The notes: generated by a model not told the origin, from the letters alone. DNA of 64,000 bases from Sorex araneus (GCF_027595985.1 NC_073305.1:153080423-153144422), one strand, 5' to 3'. Shown: positions 1 through 11,872, counted from the first letter of the stretch. A program made the numbers and translations.

Positions 1-2159
1 TATTCCATATCATATTTCCTCTTAGTTGACAAAACCTGAGTTTGGAATTTCTATGAATTTCCCACCTTTGATTTTTATTATTACCTCAGTTATTTCTGAT
101 CTCTCCTCCAACTAGCATAGTATTATTTTCTAAAGTTGCATTACTGTCCAGAGCATTTTCGTCTTATTTTAGATGGTTCAACAACTAATTATATCAACTT
201 ATTGCTTCTTGGTTATAACATCTGCACCATTTTGTCCAGATTGAAACTGTAAACCTTTTATAAAAACTCTAAGAAATATGTATATCTATATGATACTCTT
301 TATACAGCTACCTCAGAATTTTTTAACTTAAAGTATCATGTTAAACATTATATCAGAATAAGGCAGTATGAAATATAGTTTGAGAAATATGCATTTGGAA
401 AAAGAATAATAATCATAATATGTAAATATTTATAAAAAACTAAATGTAGGTACTTAAGTTGAATATTAGGCAAATAGGCAAATGTCAGTATATACCAGAA
501 ATGCTATAATGAGAGAAAAGAAGGGGAAGAGTGACAGACCATGAAGGTTGAGGTGTGATCTAAGGTATATATTCTAGCAAACCCCAAGCTTCACCTATTT
601 TATGACTTTCATGTTCCAAACAATTCACTCAGCACAAATATACCAACCAATTTAATTCAGCAAATCCTTGCCAGTACTCAGTTAGTTCCAGTTTAAACAC
701 ATCACACAGATGTTTACGTTCAGTAGAGAAATTTGAGAATTTCCATCAGGATATACAAAAATTGAGTCTGGAATTTTGTGGTCTCACAAGTCTCCTACTC
801 AAAAGCAAAGTCATTATCACTAAACTGATGGCACAAACTGTGACAACAGACGAAGAGGTTTCAAAGACCATGGCAAATACCAAATAATTGTATACCATAA
901 ATTAAGCTATCTTTCTGGCCACATCAAAATGACCAAGACCTGATGCAGGTGCATACCTGACGTGGTGTCAGAAAAAGAGGAGCTATTTATGTATCAATAA
1001 CTACACTTTGAAATTTAAAGTTTCATTTCAATTTGTTTGATTCAGGACCTGATGCTAGAGTTAGGGGAAGATAGAATTCTTGTTTCTATTGATGGTGTTT
1101 TCCATAAACCTAGGTTTTCACTTTGCCAATTTCTTTTCATCTTATCTTTTAATTACTGTCTTTCATTTATACAGTGAAAGTTGTTGATCACCTACAATCT
1201 TTAAAATATTTTAGTCAGAGTGAAATATTATGAATAAAACAAAACCCCTGTCTTAAAGGAACTTAAATTGGGCAGTTATCTTTGGAAATAGACCATCACA
1301 GAAGCAAGCATATATTGCTACTCCAACAAAAATATTTAGGTTCCACTTGCCACATTTATTAAATTATTTTACCTATAAGAATAAAATACACTATATATAC
1401 TAGATAGAGAATTTTTTCTGTAATTTTGCAAAGTAAAAAGTGAAGCAAAATTACAATCAATTAAAATCATTTTTCTCATTAATTTTTATTAGGTTGTAAG
1501 GTACTGGAAATATGAAAACTAGAAAAACTACCCTAGATTAAAGCATAATATCAATAATAACTTGTGGTTTTTCCAAAGATCCTGGACTTTGGGTCATTTT
1601 TTTTCTCCCTCTGTAAATGAGCTGCTAAGTCATTCCTATCTTACTGTAAAGTCACTACCCTACCATCATGAAGTTTGTATTATTAAAAATGAATCCAAGG
1701 AAAGTAATCCAGAAAAAATGTATTTTAGAAAGGATAGCCAAGACAGAAGCTTATATAGGTTCTGGCAAACTATCCTACTGAATGGATCTTTAAAGGCACA
1801 TTCACAAGTAAATTTTCTGAAATTTGATCTCTCCCTCCATTTGCTTTGTGATTGTTCTAGAAAAGTTAATAAACACTTATTTTCAAGCTACTTTTACCTG
1901 TGAAGTAAAAGTATCTCCTTGACTATGGTCCTTTTTGCTTTGTTTTTGTTTTTGTTTTTATATTATCTTCCCACTTAGATACAGCAAATCCACTCACTGT
2001 GACCCTACTTCTATATGTTGATAAGCCCCAGCACTTATCTCTAGATAAGCTTAACATGTCAAAACCTGAATTTTTAATTTCCTGCCTTATATCTTTATCC
2101 TTACCCCTGAGCTGTTATTAGCTCAATAGTGCAAGTTAGAATCTATTGCTTTGAATCTA
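1..2159. other. AT-rich flanking DNA, no gene seen
   Basis: I see no exon, RNA gene or clear young repeat here. The sequence is AT-rich with many stops in all frames. A 113-codon open frame at 1562-1903 has no recognisable domain or family resemblance and looks like chance. Confidence 0.6.
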
Positions 2160-2335
2160 TTGGAGGCAGGGGGAGGGTGGGAAAGGGGGGGTATACCCGG
2201 GATATTGGTGGTGGTGAATGTGCACTGGTGGAGGTATGGGTGTTGATCATTGTGACATTGTAACCCAAACATGAGAGCTTGTAACTATCTCATGGTGATT
2301 CAATAAAATTAAAAAAAAATTTTAATGATATCTGT
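2160..2335 (+). mobile_element. LINE-1 3' end fragment
   Basis: A G-rich stretch is followed by a segment with GGTATGGGTGTTG, then a CAATAAAATT polyadenylation motif and an A-run. The same tail recurs, in the opposite orientation, near 33250 and 51330, where it lies next to a poly-T. This makes it the 3' untranslated end of a host LINE-1 family inserted on the + strand. It is 5'-truncated and has no ORF2. Confidence 0.6.
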
Positions 2336-2410
2336 AAAAAAAAAAGAATCTATTGTTTATTGTAGAGCAATCTCTAAGACAAACATCATGAACTGTTAAT
2401 TGTTAAGCAT

Positions 2411-2435
2411 TACTATTACTATTACTATTACTATT
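2411..2435. repeat. Microsatellite, TACTAT unit
   Basis: About four perfect copies of a 6-bp unit (TACTAT) stand next to the older SINE that follows. Confidence 0.8.
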
Positions 2436-2457
2436 GTAACCCCCAAATATCTCTCTT

Positions 2458-2635
2458 GTGTTTTGTTTCTGTTTGAGGGCCACACCACGTTGTGCTAAAG
2501 CCTTACTCCTGTCTCTGTTCTTAGGACTCACTCATGACACAGTGTGGGGGAACATATGTGGTATCTGTGATCACACCCAAGTCAATTGGGTGCAAGGCAA
2601 GTGCCTTACCCATTATACTACCTCTCTGCCCTCAC
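2458..2635 (-). mobile_element. Diverged SOR-type SINE
   Basis: Read on the + strand it begins with a T-rich run, then ACC/CAC motifs, GGGGAACATATGTGG, and ends with GTGCAAGGCAAGTGCC and a CTACCTCTCTGCCC-like head. This is the reverse complement of the tRNA-headed shrew SINE. It is strongly diverged, so it is an old copy. Confidence 0.65.
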
Positions 2636-3050
2636 CAATATCTCTTGAATCTATTCTCTTGACCATAATCTTCCTTCCTATATTCAATTTTTCATTGTTT
2701 TATGTTATTATAATCATTAATAAAGTTATTCAACATTTCTATACACATATAAATATGGCTAGAACCTCATATCAATAATTACAATCAATGTCATTTGCAT
2801 AAAAATTATCCATGCTAACTTAATCACATCAGATCAACAGTTCTAATACATATAAATTCATCATGAAAAGGTTAGCAATCTGATAAATATCACCAATAAA
2901 AATCTAAAATAAATGAGAACATAATATAATGCAGGGAATGAAAGTTGACAGAAACTAGTAAGAGTTTTCACAAAGTTGAAAGGAAGGAAAAAAATAATTG
3001 CTCTTCTAAAGGAAAATAAAACTAATGGCCACCTAAGAAAAGCTACACTA

Positions 3051-3557
3051 GCCCTTTCGCGGCCTGCGCTGGAGGAACAAGGTCGTGGGAGCGGGAGGCG
3101 TCTGTGTGCCCCCCCATTTGTCCGTGGTTCGCCGCGCTTCCGATCGCGCCATGTGGGCCCAGAGCGTCTGCAGGTTCACCACCTCGGTGGTCCGCGGGAG
3201 CCAGTATGAGGAGGGCCCGGGGAAGAATTTGCCTTTTTCAGTGCAAAACAAGTGGCGGTTGCTTGCCATAATGACTATGTACTTCGAGTCCGGATTTGCA
3301 GCGCCCTTCTTCATAGTAAGACACCAGCTGCTTAAGAAATAAGCAAGGGTGATTCGTCTGTGGAACAGATAATGAAGTGGAACATTCTAAGAAGTGCAAT
3401 CTTGCCCCCAAGAAAACTGAGCGCGGAATGCTAGTTATATTTGTAAATAAACTTATGGCATGAATATTAATGCCTCTTCTCTGAACCATGGAATATGAAA
3501 GATGTGCTCGTTTTTAAAAATTTGAGAAATAATCCTAGAATTATTTTTTTTAAAAAA
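3051..3557 (+). pseudogene. COX7C: Processed COX7C retrocopy with intact frame
   Basis: This is a retroposed copy of the mRNA for cytochrome c oxidase subunit 7C, a small single-helix subunit of respiratory complex IV in the inner mitochondrial membrane. The frame at 3151-3342 is 63 codons, the normal precursor length, with no stop or frameshift. Conserved blocks are RFTTSVVR (residues 8-15), [13 protein letters not shown] (19-31) and VRHQLLK (56-62). Hallmarks of retroposition: no intron, a 5' leader with the GGAACAAGGTCGTG motif that I associate with COX7C mRNA, AATAAA at 3446-3451, an A-rich end at about 3549-3557, and a perfect 16-bp target-site duplication (3035-3050 and 3558-3573). It differs from the human protein as I remember it at about 17 of 63 positions, including L2W, R7C, G46E and K40I. 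Some differences may belong to the host parent gene. It could be a dead copy too young for stops, or an expressed retrogene; I favour a pseudogene. Confidence 0.9.
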
Positions 3558-3599
3558 AAGAAAAGCTACACTACATTTTAATGTCAATGGAAGAAAAAA

Positions 3600-4210
3600 T
3601 TGAAAATCTAAAGTGTTTCTTGGTTTAGCTTCTTTGGAAAATGGTTTAGAGACATATAAATAATTAATAAGGTCCTATTTGATCATATAATTCTACTCCT
3701 GGAGGCATTTACCTCAAGAACACAAAAAAATGTTTATCAAATAGAACATATACACACATATGTTCATTGCACAAGTATTTTCAGTAGCCAGTATCTTGAT
3801 ATAACCCAAGTACCTCACTACAGATGAGTAAAGAAATTGTGGTATACACACACACATAAACAATCACACACACAGACACACACACACACAGACACACCCC
3901 ACAGGAATACTACTAATCAACTAGAGAAAAGATGAAATCTTGCGGTTTACGGCAACTTGCATGAAAAGGGAGAAAATTATACTTAGTGAAGAGAGTCAAA
4001 AAGAAAAAGACAAGATGACACTCAATATTTTGATTTAAAGACAATATCCAATTGACCCAAACTCCAAGATATGGTCAATTGGACTGTGATTTGGGGTTGC
4101 TCATGGTGGGGAAGGGAACCTTAAGACAATGGCAGAGAGGTCCTGGCACTCACGGTGGATATGGTATGGCGTCGCTGCAAGTAGAGAGCAATAATATTAT
4201 ACTCTTGTTA
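3600..4210 (+). mobile_element. LINE-1 ORF2 end and 3' UTR fragment
   Basis: The + strand carries the typical L1 3'-terminal order: a GGAAAATGGTTTAGAG-like segment, 'AATTCTACTCCTGG', 'ATGTTCATTGCA', 'AGATGAGTAAAGAAATTGTGG', then 'CAACTTGCATGAA' and 'AGACAAGATGACACTCA'. The coding frame is broken by stops and by a CA repeat at 3844-3900. It sits directly downstream of the COX7C retrocopy and is a separate, older insertion. Confidence 0.75.
3844..3900. repeat. CA-rich microsatellite inside L1
   Basis: Interrupted CA dinucleotide repeats have expanded at the A/T-rich point of the L1 3' end where many mammalian L1 copies read GTGGTATATATA. Confidence 0.85.
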
Positions 4211-4229
4211 AAAATTTTAATAATTTTTA

Positions 4230-4390
4230 AATGCAAACATGAGTCAGAGAGATTGTGCAAGGGCTAGGGAATTTGTTTTTCACACAGCAGACCCTAGTTT
4301 TGATCCCAGGAACATCACCAAAACTCTGATTCCTGAGCATATAGTCAGAACTTAGCACTAAAAATTGTCAGTGTGACCCCAAAATCAATT
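4230..4390 (+). mobile_element. Diverged SOR-type SINE
   Basis: The tRNA-like head (GAGAGATTGTGCAAGGGCTAGGG), a B-box-like TTTTGATCCCAGGAAC, and the body ending GTGTGACCCCAAAAT follow the consensus order on the + strand. Many substitutions show it is an old copy. It directly precedes the composite repeat. Confidence 0.6.
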
Positions 4391-4404
4391 TTTGAAAAAT
4401 GAAT

Positions 4405-4904
4405 ATTTTCAGCCTCATGCATGAAGGTACCAGCAGAGGAACCCAGGTGTGTGGGACCTGGGCCTGAGACCTCCAAGCCTGCTTGGATTGGGACTGGGCC
4501 TCTTCCGCACAGATTTCCCATTTTTCAGTAGCTAGGTGGTCACACCCAGGGACTGCCCCCGGCCGGCACCATGTAATCCCACCAACGGCCAACATCCAGA
4601 GACTTAAAACCAAGCTCCCGGAAGTGCACAGCCACTTGCTGCGTGATATTTTATAGCCTACTTCTCCCTTTGGGAGAAGCTGGCAAGCTATTGAGAGTTT
4701 CCTGCCCACGTGGGAGAGCCTCACAAACTCCCTGTGGCATATTCATATGCCCAAACCAGTAACAATTATGGGTCTCATTACCCTGACCCTGAAAGAGCCT
4801 CCAATGTGGCATCCTTGGGAAGAAGTAAAGAGAGGCTTCTAAAATCTCAGGGTTAGCACAAATGGAGACGTTACTGAGACCACTCTAGAAATTCGATGAT
4901 CAAC

Positions 4905-4935
<31 letters not shown>
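4405..4935 (+). mobile_element. Composite repeat ending in GAT microsatellite
   Basis: This copy of about 530 bp belongs to a family with other copies near 13.1, 36.7, 50.0-50.6 and 52.7-53.4 kb. Shared landmarks in order: GAGGAACCCAGGTGTGTGGG, CCTCCAAGCCTGCTTGGAT, CACACCCAGGGACTGCC, CATGTAATCCCACC, GGTCTCATTACCCTGACCCT, ATCTCAGGGTTAGCAC, GGAGACGTTACTGAGACC, GATGATCAACAGG. It ends in a GAT repeat (4907-4934). The 118-codon minus-strand frame over it is a shadow. Confidence 0.75.
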
Positions 4936-4938
<3 letters not shown>

Positions 4939-5539
4939 TTTTGCATTTTAAATGGGACAAAATGAGTTAGAACATTGCAAAGTAGAAAAAACAGTCACAG
5001 AAGTAAGATAAAATCCCTGAAATATCATAAAAATATTGAGAAAATATAGATGACTAAAGGAAGGATTGCTTTCTTCAGCCAGAATACAATAGAATTAAAA
5101 TTTACATTGGAAAACATAAATGACAGTTTTGTCACAGAATTCAAACAAGTAATTTAGTGAATAGACATGCTTGAAATATTCTTCTAAAATACTATGAAAA
5201 ACAGATTTAAAAATAACTAAATGATGTAAATATAATAAAGAGATTGAACACAGAACAAAGTATATATACAGCACCAATGCTCAACAGTTTATTCCCATAT
5301 TTATAGATATAGAACCTGAGAAGAAAATGATCATCCCAAAATTTTAAAGCTAGTGGAAAAAGATAATTACAATTGATGTCATTTGCCATCAAAATCTGTT
5401 CTTAGTTGCTATGTTACAATGCCATATAACATAAAGATATAAGGGGGGGGAGTGCTGGGGGAGATGAAATTTTAAAAAATGACTGATTGAAAGCTTGAGA
5501 TGCTATATCAAAATACAGAACAGATGCATTAAACTGCTT

Positions 5540-5760
5540 AAGGAATAGTACAACCATTTAGACGCAGGCTTAGCACACACTGTCCCAGGTTCCATCCCCA
5601 GAACCACATGGCCCTCTGATAATTGTCAATTGCATCCCTCAGGCTTCCAGAGCATCACTGGGGTGTTGTGAGTAACCCCTCCCACTGCAAAGCCCAAGGA
5701 ACACCACATTCTCTGGTCCTTGCATTGAACTTCGGACCTCGTTGACTGAGAATCAGGGGT
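5540..5760 (+). mobile_element. Possible very old SINE
   Basis: There is a weak B-box-like CCAGGTTCCATCCCC, and downstream 'ACCACATGGCCC' and 'GAGTAACCCC' words in SOR-SINE order. The head is not convincing. It may be an ancient tRNA-derived SINE or chance resemblance. Confidence 0.35.
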
Positions 5761-5834
5761 GTCCTAAGTTAAAATATTTCTGGAAACTAAAAATAAGCCA
5801 AATTATGAACTTAATATATAACCATAATATTAAA

Positions 5835-6025
5835 AATTAGAGTAGGCAGGGGATACGGCTCTCGGTGATGAAGCACATTCCTCACATGTGCAAGGTCCTG
5901 AAGTCCATCCCAGCACTGTCTGTCGTCCCCTCGCACAATATCATAGTTCTGGTGACTCACAAGCATCACTAAAAGTGGTCTCTGGGATCCCGAAAACCAT
6001 TGATTGTGGTGTCTGGTTTTGTAAT
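5835..6025 (+). mobile_element. Old tRNA-derived SINE
   Basis: A tRNA-like head (GGGGATACGGCTCTCGGTGA, then TGTGCAAGGTCCTGAAGTCC, like A and B box regions) is followed by CCAGCACTG and a body with ACTCACAAGCATCAC. It is more diverged than the young copies and may be another branch of the tRNA-SINE family. Confidence 0.55.
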
Positions 6026-7349
6026 TATGGTAAATCATGAATTATATTAAGCTTATAATCTAATCAAAATACTAGATACTAAGACATCATGAGAAATCAG
6101 ATGAAAAGAAATATTTGCTAATAATAACTTGCGTAAAAGTCATTATTAAAAATAATCAGTACTTCCGTACCAGAAAGAGCTAGAGTGAATAAAATATTTC
6201 AACAACTGATCATACATGTGAGCCAAATATGCTATTGAGGAAAGAGTAAAAACATGCATTTTTAAAAGAAATTTTCGTGGCTAATAAACTTGGAAAATTA
6301 TTTGCCTTTCTTAGGAAAATGTAAATTAAAACAACAATGAAATCCTTTTCTCTCATATACACTTGGCATGAAGTAAAGATTTTTATTAGCCAGAGCTGTT
6401 TAAGCACGCTTGGAGTTTAAAAATCCCACATTGGAGTTCACTATTCTAATTTGGGAGGAAGGATTTTCCTTGGTCCATAAATACTTCCTTACTTCAACAC
6501 CCTACTTCTCAGTCTTTTCCCATTTATGCCAAAATATGCCTAAGTCCACATGCTATTTGAAGCAGCCTGTGACCAAGGGTGAAGGCTTTTTTCTATTTTT
6601 TTAATTAATTTTTTTTTTTTTTTTTTTTTTTTTGTAAAATGGCTATTTCACACACGGACCACTGTCTACCTTGGCCTCCTTAGCTCTGTGATCTAAGAGG
6701 ATCAAGAAAAAAAAAAGTGTCACCAAGAAAAGAACTACTATTGGTTTTCTAAGAAAAACCAATAATAGTGGAATGCATTAAACTTGAGTTTCTTAGATTT
6801 GACTCCCTCTAGAGTTTGTTGGAGGAAAAGACGACTCAGTGAATTCTTTCTCAATACACTTTTTTTTCATACCATGAAACTTCTTGCTACTGTATGTACT
6901 TCCTCTCTCCTATAAAATCTACAAGTTTTCTTCTTAAAAAATATTAAAGCACAATTCAATCCTAATAGAGCTAATAATTTTTCTGTTGAGGAAACTCCTG
7001 ATTTTTGTCTCTACTAAACCAGTACTGACATCTCTAAAGTCAAGCCATTTAATGCTTACACTGTGATTTAAAGTATTAAAATTTCTCATTCACAGTGAGG
7101 TAAAGAGGTATTTTTTAATTGACTAAGATTTACAAATGATATCAAACCAGATAAGCCTCTCATAAAGGTTTTATTTCTATGGTTTAAAGTTGACTAAAAC
7201 ACTGTGAGATTCAGATTTTCAAATATATAATGGACACACATTTATTTTTAAATATACAAGTTTCATATGTTCATTTATTACTGGATATATCATTAGTTTC
7301 TTGTTAAAAAGAAAAATCCAGGGACTTCCTTAATTTTCTTAAAAGCCTC
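6026..7349. other. AT-rich flanking DNA, no gene seen
   Basis: No exon or recognisable young repeat. It contains a 25-base poly-T run at 6609-6633 and a short inverted pair around 6739-6770 (TATTGGTTTTCTAAGAAAAC followed by CCAATAATAG) that could form a small hairpin. Confidence 0.5.
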
Positions 7350-7571
7350 ATATTTATGTATGTATGTATATATACATATATACATATATATATTCGAGTC
7401 AAAGAGATAGTAGAGCAGGTAAGAGACTTGCCATGCATGCAGTCAACTCAGATTTGGTAGCCCGCACCACATACAGTCCCTGAGAACAACCAGGAGTGAT
7501 ACCTGAGCAAAGAGTCAGAAATAAGCCCTGAATACTGTTTACTGTGGCCATAAAAATAACAAAAAAAAAAA
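7350..7571 (+). mobile_element. SOR-type SINE with preceding TATG/TATA repeat
   Basis: A TATG/TACATA microsatellite (about 7350-7392) runs into a SINE on the + strand. The head is GAGTCAAAGAGATAGTAGAGC and ACTTGCCATGCATGCAG. The body has CCCTGAGAACAACCAGGAGT and GAAATAAGCCCTGA, and an A-run ends the element at 7560-7571. Moderately diverged. Confidence 0.65.
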
Positions 7572-8966
7572 TCTTGATATTTGAATAAGACTTTTTTTCT
7601 TCTTTTGAATTCTCAATTACTCAGAATAAAACTTTTTTCAAGGTCGGGGTAATCAGATCATATTAAGTTGCTTTTTTATCTTTTATTTTTATAGCAATGA
7701 ACCTATAGAAAGCATACGCATTTTTAAATATATCACAACCATATAAATAGAATTATGGATATATGAAGATATCTTTATTTCATGAACTTCTGCTATCCTA
7801 TATTGGTAGACCCTATTACAGTGTCATGCTAGTACCTATGATAATTTTTTATAGTGTAGATAAAGAAATGATATACATAAACTTTCTCAGAGAATATTTT
7901 AACACTCATCTGAATTTATGCAGAAGTTCTACTTTGCAGGAATAAAATTTTGCTTTTAGAAAGCTCCTTGGTGCAAAATTACCCCTTATGGTATTCTCAT
8001 TCTTTCTCAGTGATTCCCCTCCCAGCTAAGAAAGCTCTTATGAGATGTTAAGTCTTCAGCTATTAGCTGATTAGGAAAATACTTTGACTTGTCTCCTAAT
8101 AATTAATAATCAACTTGATTGATTAAAAACGCCTTAAGGGCAACAGAGGAAAGTCCTGCTGGTGGGAACCTGAAACAGATTGAAGACTGCAGTGCATTAG
8201 GAATTCATCTGACTTCCTTCAATACTGAAAACAGGATAATTACTCTCATTCTGCAGAATTGCGGGGGGGGGGGGGGGGAATCCCATTTTTTCACAGGTTG
8301 CAAAATTTAGTGACTAATTCTTATTATATTGTATTACACAGTTGTGTGAATGCTCCTGATGTCAATAGACTATTTCCCATCCCACAGACCAAACTCACTT
8401 GACTTTCTGTTTATTTAAGTGACACTCTTGTTTGAAATTCTGGGTGCTTCTTATCCTTTGAGTCACATACTGTGTCTAAGAGTCTCTGCTCTGGCACTTT
8501 TAGCACCTCATTAATTACTAACTCTAGCAAAGTCCTGCTGTTTTGCAACTCTCCTGCCTTTGTTGGGAAATCACAACCCCCTTACTAAATGAGAAGAAAG
8601 GACAATACTATTCAACAAATGTCCAGTTTGGGTGCATGTAACAAAGGCTAATTATCTTAGCATTTTGTAATTTCCCTAGCTATGCAAACTAGGTGAGATA
8701 ACTCCTTGTGTCTCTGAAGTATCTTTAGTTTAGCACTATGGGAAATTCAATACGCATTTACATTCTCTTGAGTAATTTTCAAAGAAGCTAAATAATAGTT
8801 AATGTTATAAATGATCTGATAAGATGAAAATTGTCCCCAACTTCAAAATTTTCTACATACTTCTTTGTGTAAATGCTTTAAAATACCTTCCATGCTAAAA
8901 AAAATAAGATTATTTTGTAAATGGTTCTATAAGTCACTGAAAGTTTTTAAAAAGTACAGGTCTTTA
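7572..8966. other. Flanking DNA with a 16-G run, no gene seen
   Basis: No exon or clear transposon. A homopolymer of 16 G lies at 8263-8278, preceded by GC. Short frames at 7763 and 8119 show no family resemblance. Confidence 0.5.
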
Positions 8967-8980
8967 ATGTAACTAACATA

Positions 8981-9222
8981 GTACTGTTGTCCCATTCTTC
9001 ATCAATCTGCTTGAGCGGGCACCAGTAAGGTCTTCAATGTGAGACTTGTTGTTACTGTTTTTGGCATATCGAATACGCCATGGGTAGCTTGCCAGGCTCT
9101 GCCGTGCGCATGGGATACTTTCAGTAGCTTGCCGGGCTCTCCCAGAGGGACGAAGGAATCAAATTTGGGTCTGCCGTGTGCAAGGCAAACGCCCTACCCA
9201 CTGTGCTATTGCTCCAGCCCTG
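8981..9222 (-). mobile_element. Long SINE (8-bp-tail type), complete
   Basis: On the + strand the order is tail remnant, CATCAATCTGCTTGAGC, GGCACCAGTAAGGTC, GAGACTTGTTGTTACTG, GGCATATCGAATACGCC, GTAGCTTGCCAGGCTCTGCC, then the tRNA-like head reversed (GCAAGGCAAACGCCCTACCC ... GCTATTGCTCCAGCCC). A 14-bp duplication ATGTAACTAACATA flanks it (8967-8980 and 9223-9236), so this is a clean insertion. The 84-codon frame at 9039-9293 is a SINE translation. Confidence 0.85.
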
Positions 9223-9236
9223 ATGTAACTAACATA

Positions 9237-9869
9237 CTTTGGAATAATCAGTTGGACCAACCTGGTTTTCCTTGTCAATATGGCAAAAGTTAGACAAATA
9301 CAAGTACAAACAAGCCTATAAATAGGATTATGGATACACGAGAATTAGTGAGAATAATTTACTAATTTTGGTTCAGTAGTGATTCCTGAGACTGTTAAAA
9401 AGGGTGCAGGTGATTCCAATTTCATCTTCACTTCTGATCCCACCCCATCAGATATTTGGGTATTTGTATCTTACCACATTCTCTTCTTTCTATGTGTACC
9501 ACACTTTGTGAGACCATTCCATCTCCTGATCTGTTAAAAGAATGTAGGTGTTCTGAAACATAACTGAACTCCTATGAGGTCACCAGATGGAAGAAATGGA
9601 ATTACATATGGATTACTGATGTTTCTCAGTCTGGTCTGAGATTATTTATATAATAAATAAATGTAATAAATGTCAGTGAGATTGCTTGTTAAATATATAG
9701 ATAAACAGTATCTTCAAGGAAATTCTAATTTCTAATTCAGTATGTACTAAACCTAATATCTGGAATCTGTTTCGTTAACAAGGGGAGCCCTTCTTTTCCT
9801 TTAGTTATTTGAAGATAAGAGACTTTTGGGAGAAAGTACAGATTTACTGGTATTTTCTGGTTCTCTTCT
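9237..9869. other. Flanking DNA, no gene seen
   Basis: AT-rich unique sequence with no recognised exon, RNA gene or repeat. Confidence 0.5.
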
Positions 9870-10015
9870 GGTATACATTAGAATCTCCTAAGAAATGCTA
9901 AATCATAGATATCTCCTCCCAATCCCAGATATTTTGACCTAATTGTGCTTCAATTCAGCCCATTTCTAACAACATAATATTAGTGCTGCTTCTCTGTGAA
10001 CCACATGTGAAGAGC
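9870..10015 (+). mobile_element. Possible MER5-type (hAT) DNA transposon relic
   Basis: The words ACATTAGAATCTCC, AAGAAATGCTAAATCA, ATCTCCTCCCAATCCCAG, CCCATTTCTAACAA, and a GTGAACCACATGTG end follow the order of the mammalian MER5A element (CATCAGAATCACC ... CATTTCTAACAA ... GAACCAC). It is very degraded, as expected for this ancient non-autonomous element. Confidence 0.5.
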
Positions 10016-10934
10016 AATGAAGATTAATCTGATATCTCTGGGAATAGAGCCAGAGCATGAGCACTCACTCACTCACTCATATTTCCTTTCCTTCACCTCC
10101 CCCAAATGCACATTATTTATATATTTTGGGTTTCAGGGGTGAGTAAGAAAACAACATGAAAGAGAAAATTGAGAGTAATTTGCCAATCTGCTCAGATAGA
10201 ACAGTTAGGCACCATAATGGACCAATAAGTCCTGATTCCATCAGACCTGGAACACAAGCTCTCAAAAGTTGAATGAATCTGAGCATTTTTAAGGATCATC
10301 TACATAGAGTGGGTCATGCAATTCATCTCATATTTAAATCCAAGTTTTTCCTTTGAACAGTAATAACTTCAATACATGAATTATCTTTTCCCTCTATCTT
10401 CATCAGATTTGCTTCAAAACTATTTTTAATACTCAAGTCATCAAAGACTGGCACCATCAAAGAACCCTTTGAAGACAAGTACCTTGACTTGAATGACTTG
10501 AAATACCCCGGATATTCCAAGGGAGCCACAGGTGAAAGTAGCATAAAAGAGGCATCACAGCATGAAAATGCAGGTCATCTGTTAGGACAAGGAAATCACA
10601 GTAAGGAAATAATCTAGGAAGGGGACCACGGTCAGGAAAATGTTAAGACTCTGGTACAAGAATAATCTCTTACTAGGAATACTGCATTTTGCTATATGCT
10701 CTGCATAACTAAACTATGACCTTCAAAGAACGTGTTCCTCATTTCTTTGTTTTTGACTCATAATGTTTCATAAACTTATGTTTATTGCTCATATTTCACA
10801 TACATAGTACTCTCACTGGTTGGCTTTATGGAAGTAGAATGCAACTGATTTTTATCATGTTGTGATCAAATAATAAATGGATAAATTTTGCCTATTTTTT
10901 CTATTTATTCATTTATCTGTTTTGAGTTTGAAAC
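10016..10934. other. Flanking DNA, no gene seen
   Basis: Unique AT-rich sequence. A short (CACT)n run lies near 10060. The 73-codon minus-strand frame at 10323-10544 has no recognised domain. Confidence 0.5.
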
Positions 10935-11090
10935 CAAACCTTATAGTGTTTTGATCTTACTCCTTTCTCTGCTCAGAGATCATGCCTGGCAGTTTTGGGG
11001 GGACCATATGTGGTCCTGAGGATAAAATACAGCTCAGCCGCATGCAAGAAAAGCACCTTACCCACTGTACTATCTCTCCAGTACACCATT
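10935..11090 (-). mobile_element. SOR-type SINE, diverged
   Basis: Antisense order on the + strand: TTACTCCTTTCTCTGCTCAG, GGGGGGACCATATGTGGTCC, GCCGCATGCAAGAAAAGCAC, CTTACCCACTGTACTATCTC. The A-tail end at the left is eroded. Confidence 0.7.
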
Positions 11091-11179
11091 CTAATAATTT
11101 GATCATTTTTTCCTAAATATGACTGAAAGAAAGCCATATTTTTTAAAAAATTATATTAAACATCTTTTTTTTTAAAAAA

Positions 11180-11285
11180 TGGGAACCAGAAATATGGTAC
11201 AGGAATTAACACATGCCTGGCATTCACTGAGAACAGAGTCAGCATTAGCCCAGAAGTACTGCTGGTATGACCTTCCCTTTTTAAA
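11180..11285 (+). mobile_element. Possible short SINE remnant
   Basis: A SINE-like order with a lost B box: CCAGAAATATGGTACAGG, CACTGAGAACAGAGTCAGCA and TGCTGGTATGACC. Strongly decayed. Confidence 0.35.
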
Positions 11286-11872
11286 AAGTTCACTTCTGTA
11301 ATAAATGCAAATATGAAATTGTTATATCTTTCTTATACTACATAGAAGCAGTTCCCCCAAAATGTCCAGTCATTTTCCAAGGTGTCTAGAGCTGATTTTT
11401 TTCTATTGATTTCTTTCAATCTGACAAGAAGTTTTCATTTATAAAAGCCCTGTAGGCTTAGTGAGACTCCATTGTCATAAACTTATCTTGTTTACTACCT
11501 AAATTTGAGGCTACTCACAAAAGTACATTTTTATCAGAGACATTTATATTAAGGCAAGACAAACATTTGGAGGCAAGGTTTTGTCATAGGAAGTTACCAC
11601 CCTCTTAATCTGAGAACCACTGTTTGACGTACTTAGATTAAGATCTAAACCCCCATTTGTCTTATTTACCTTAGAACTCATAACCGTGTAAATTATCCAT
11701 TGCTACTTAATTAAATATGATATTTTTTCCAATTCATGTTTCTGATATCCATTCCTTTGCTTCTCCTAAAAAAAATCAGAGCTAAGGAATTTTCATCTAC
11801 ACCTCATAATTATATTCGGAATTAGTCTAATTCTAAACTTTGAAAATAAAATCATTAAAAATCAATGAAGAG

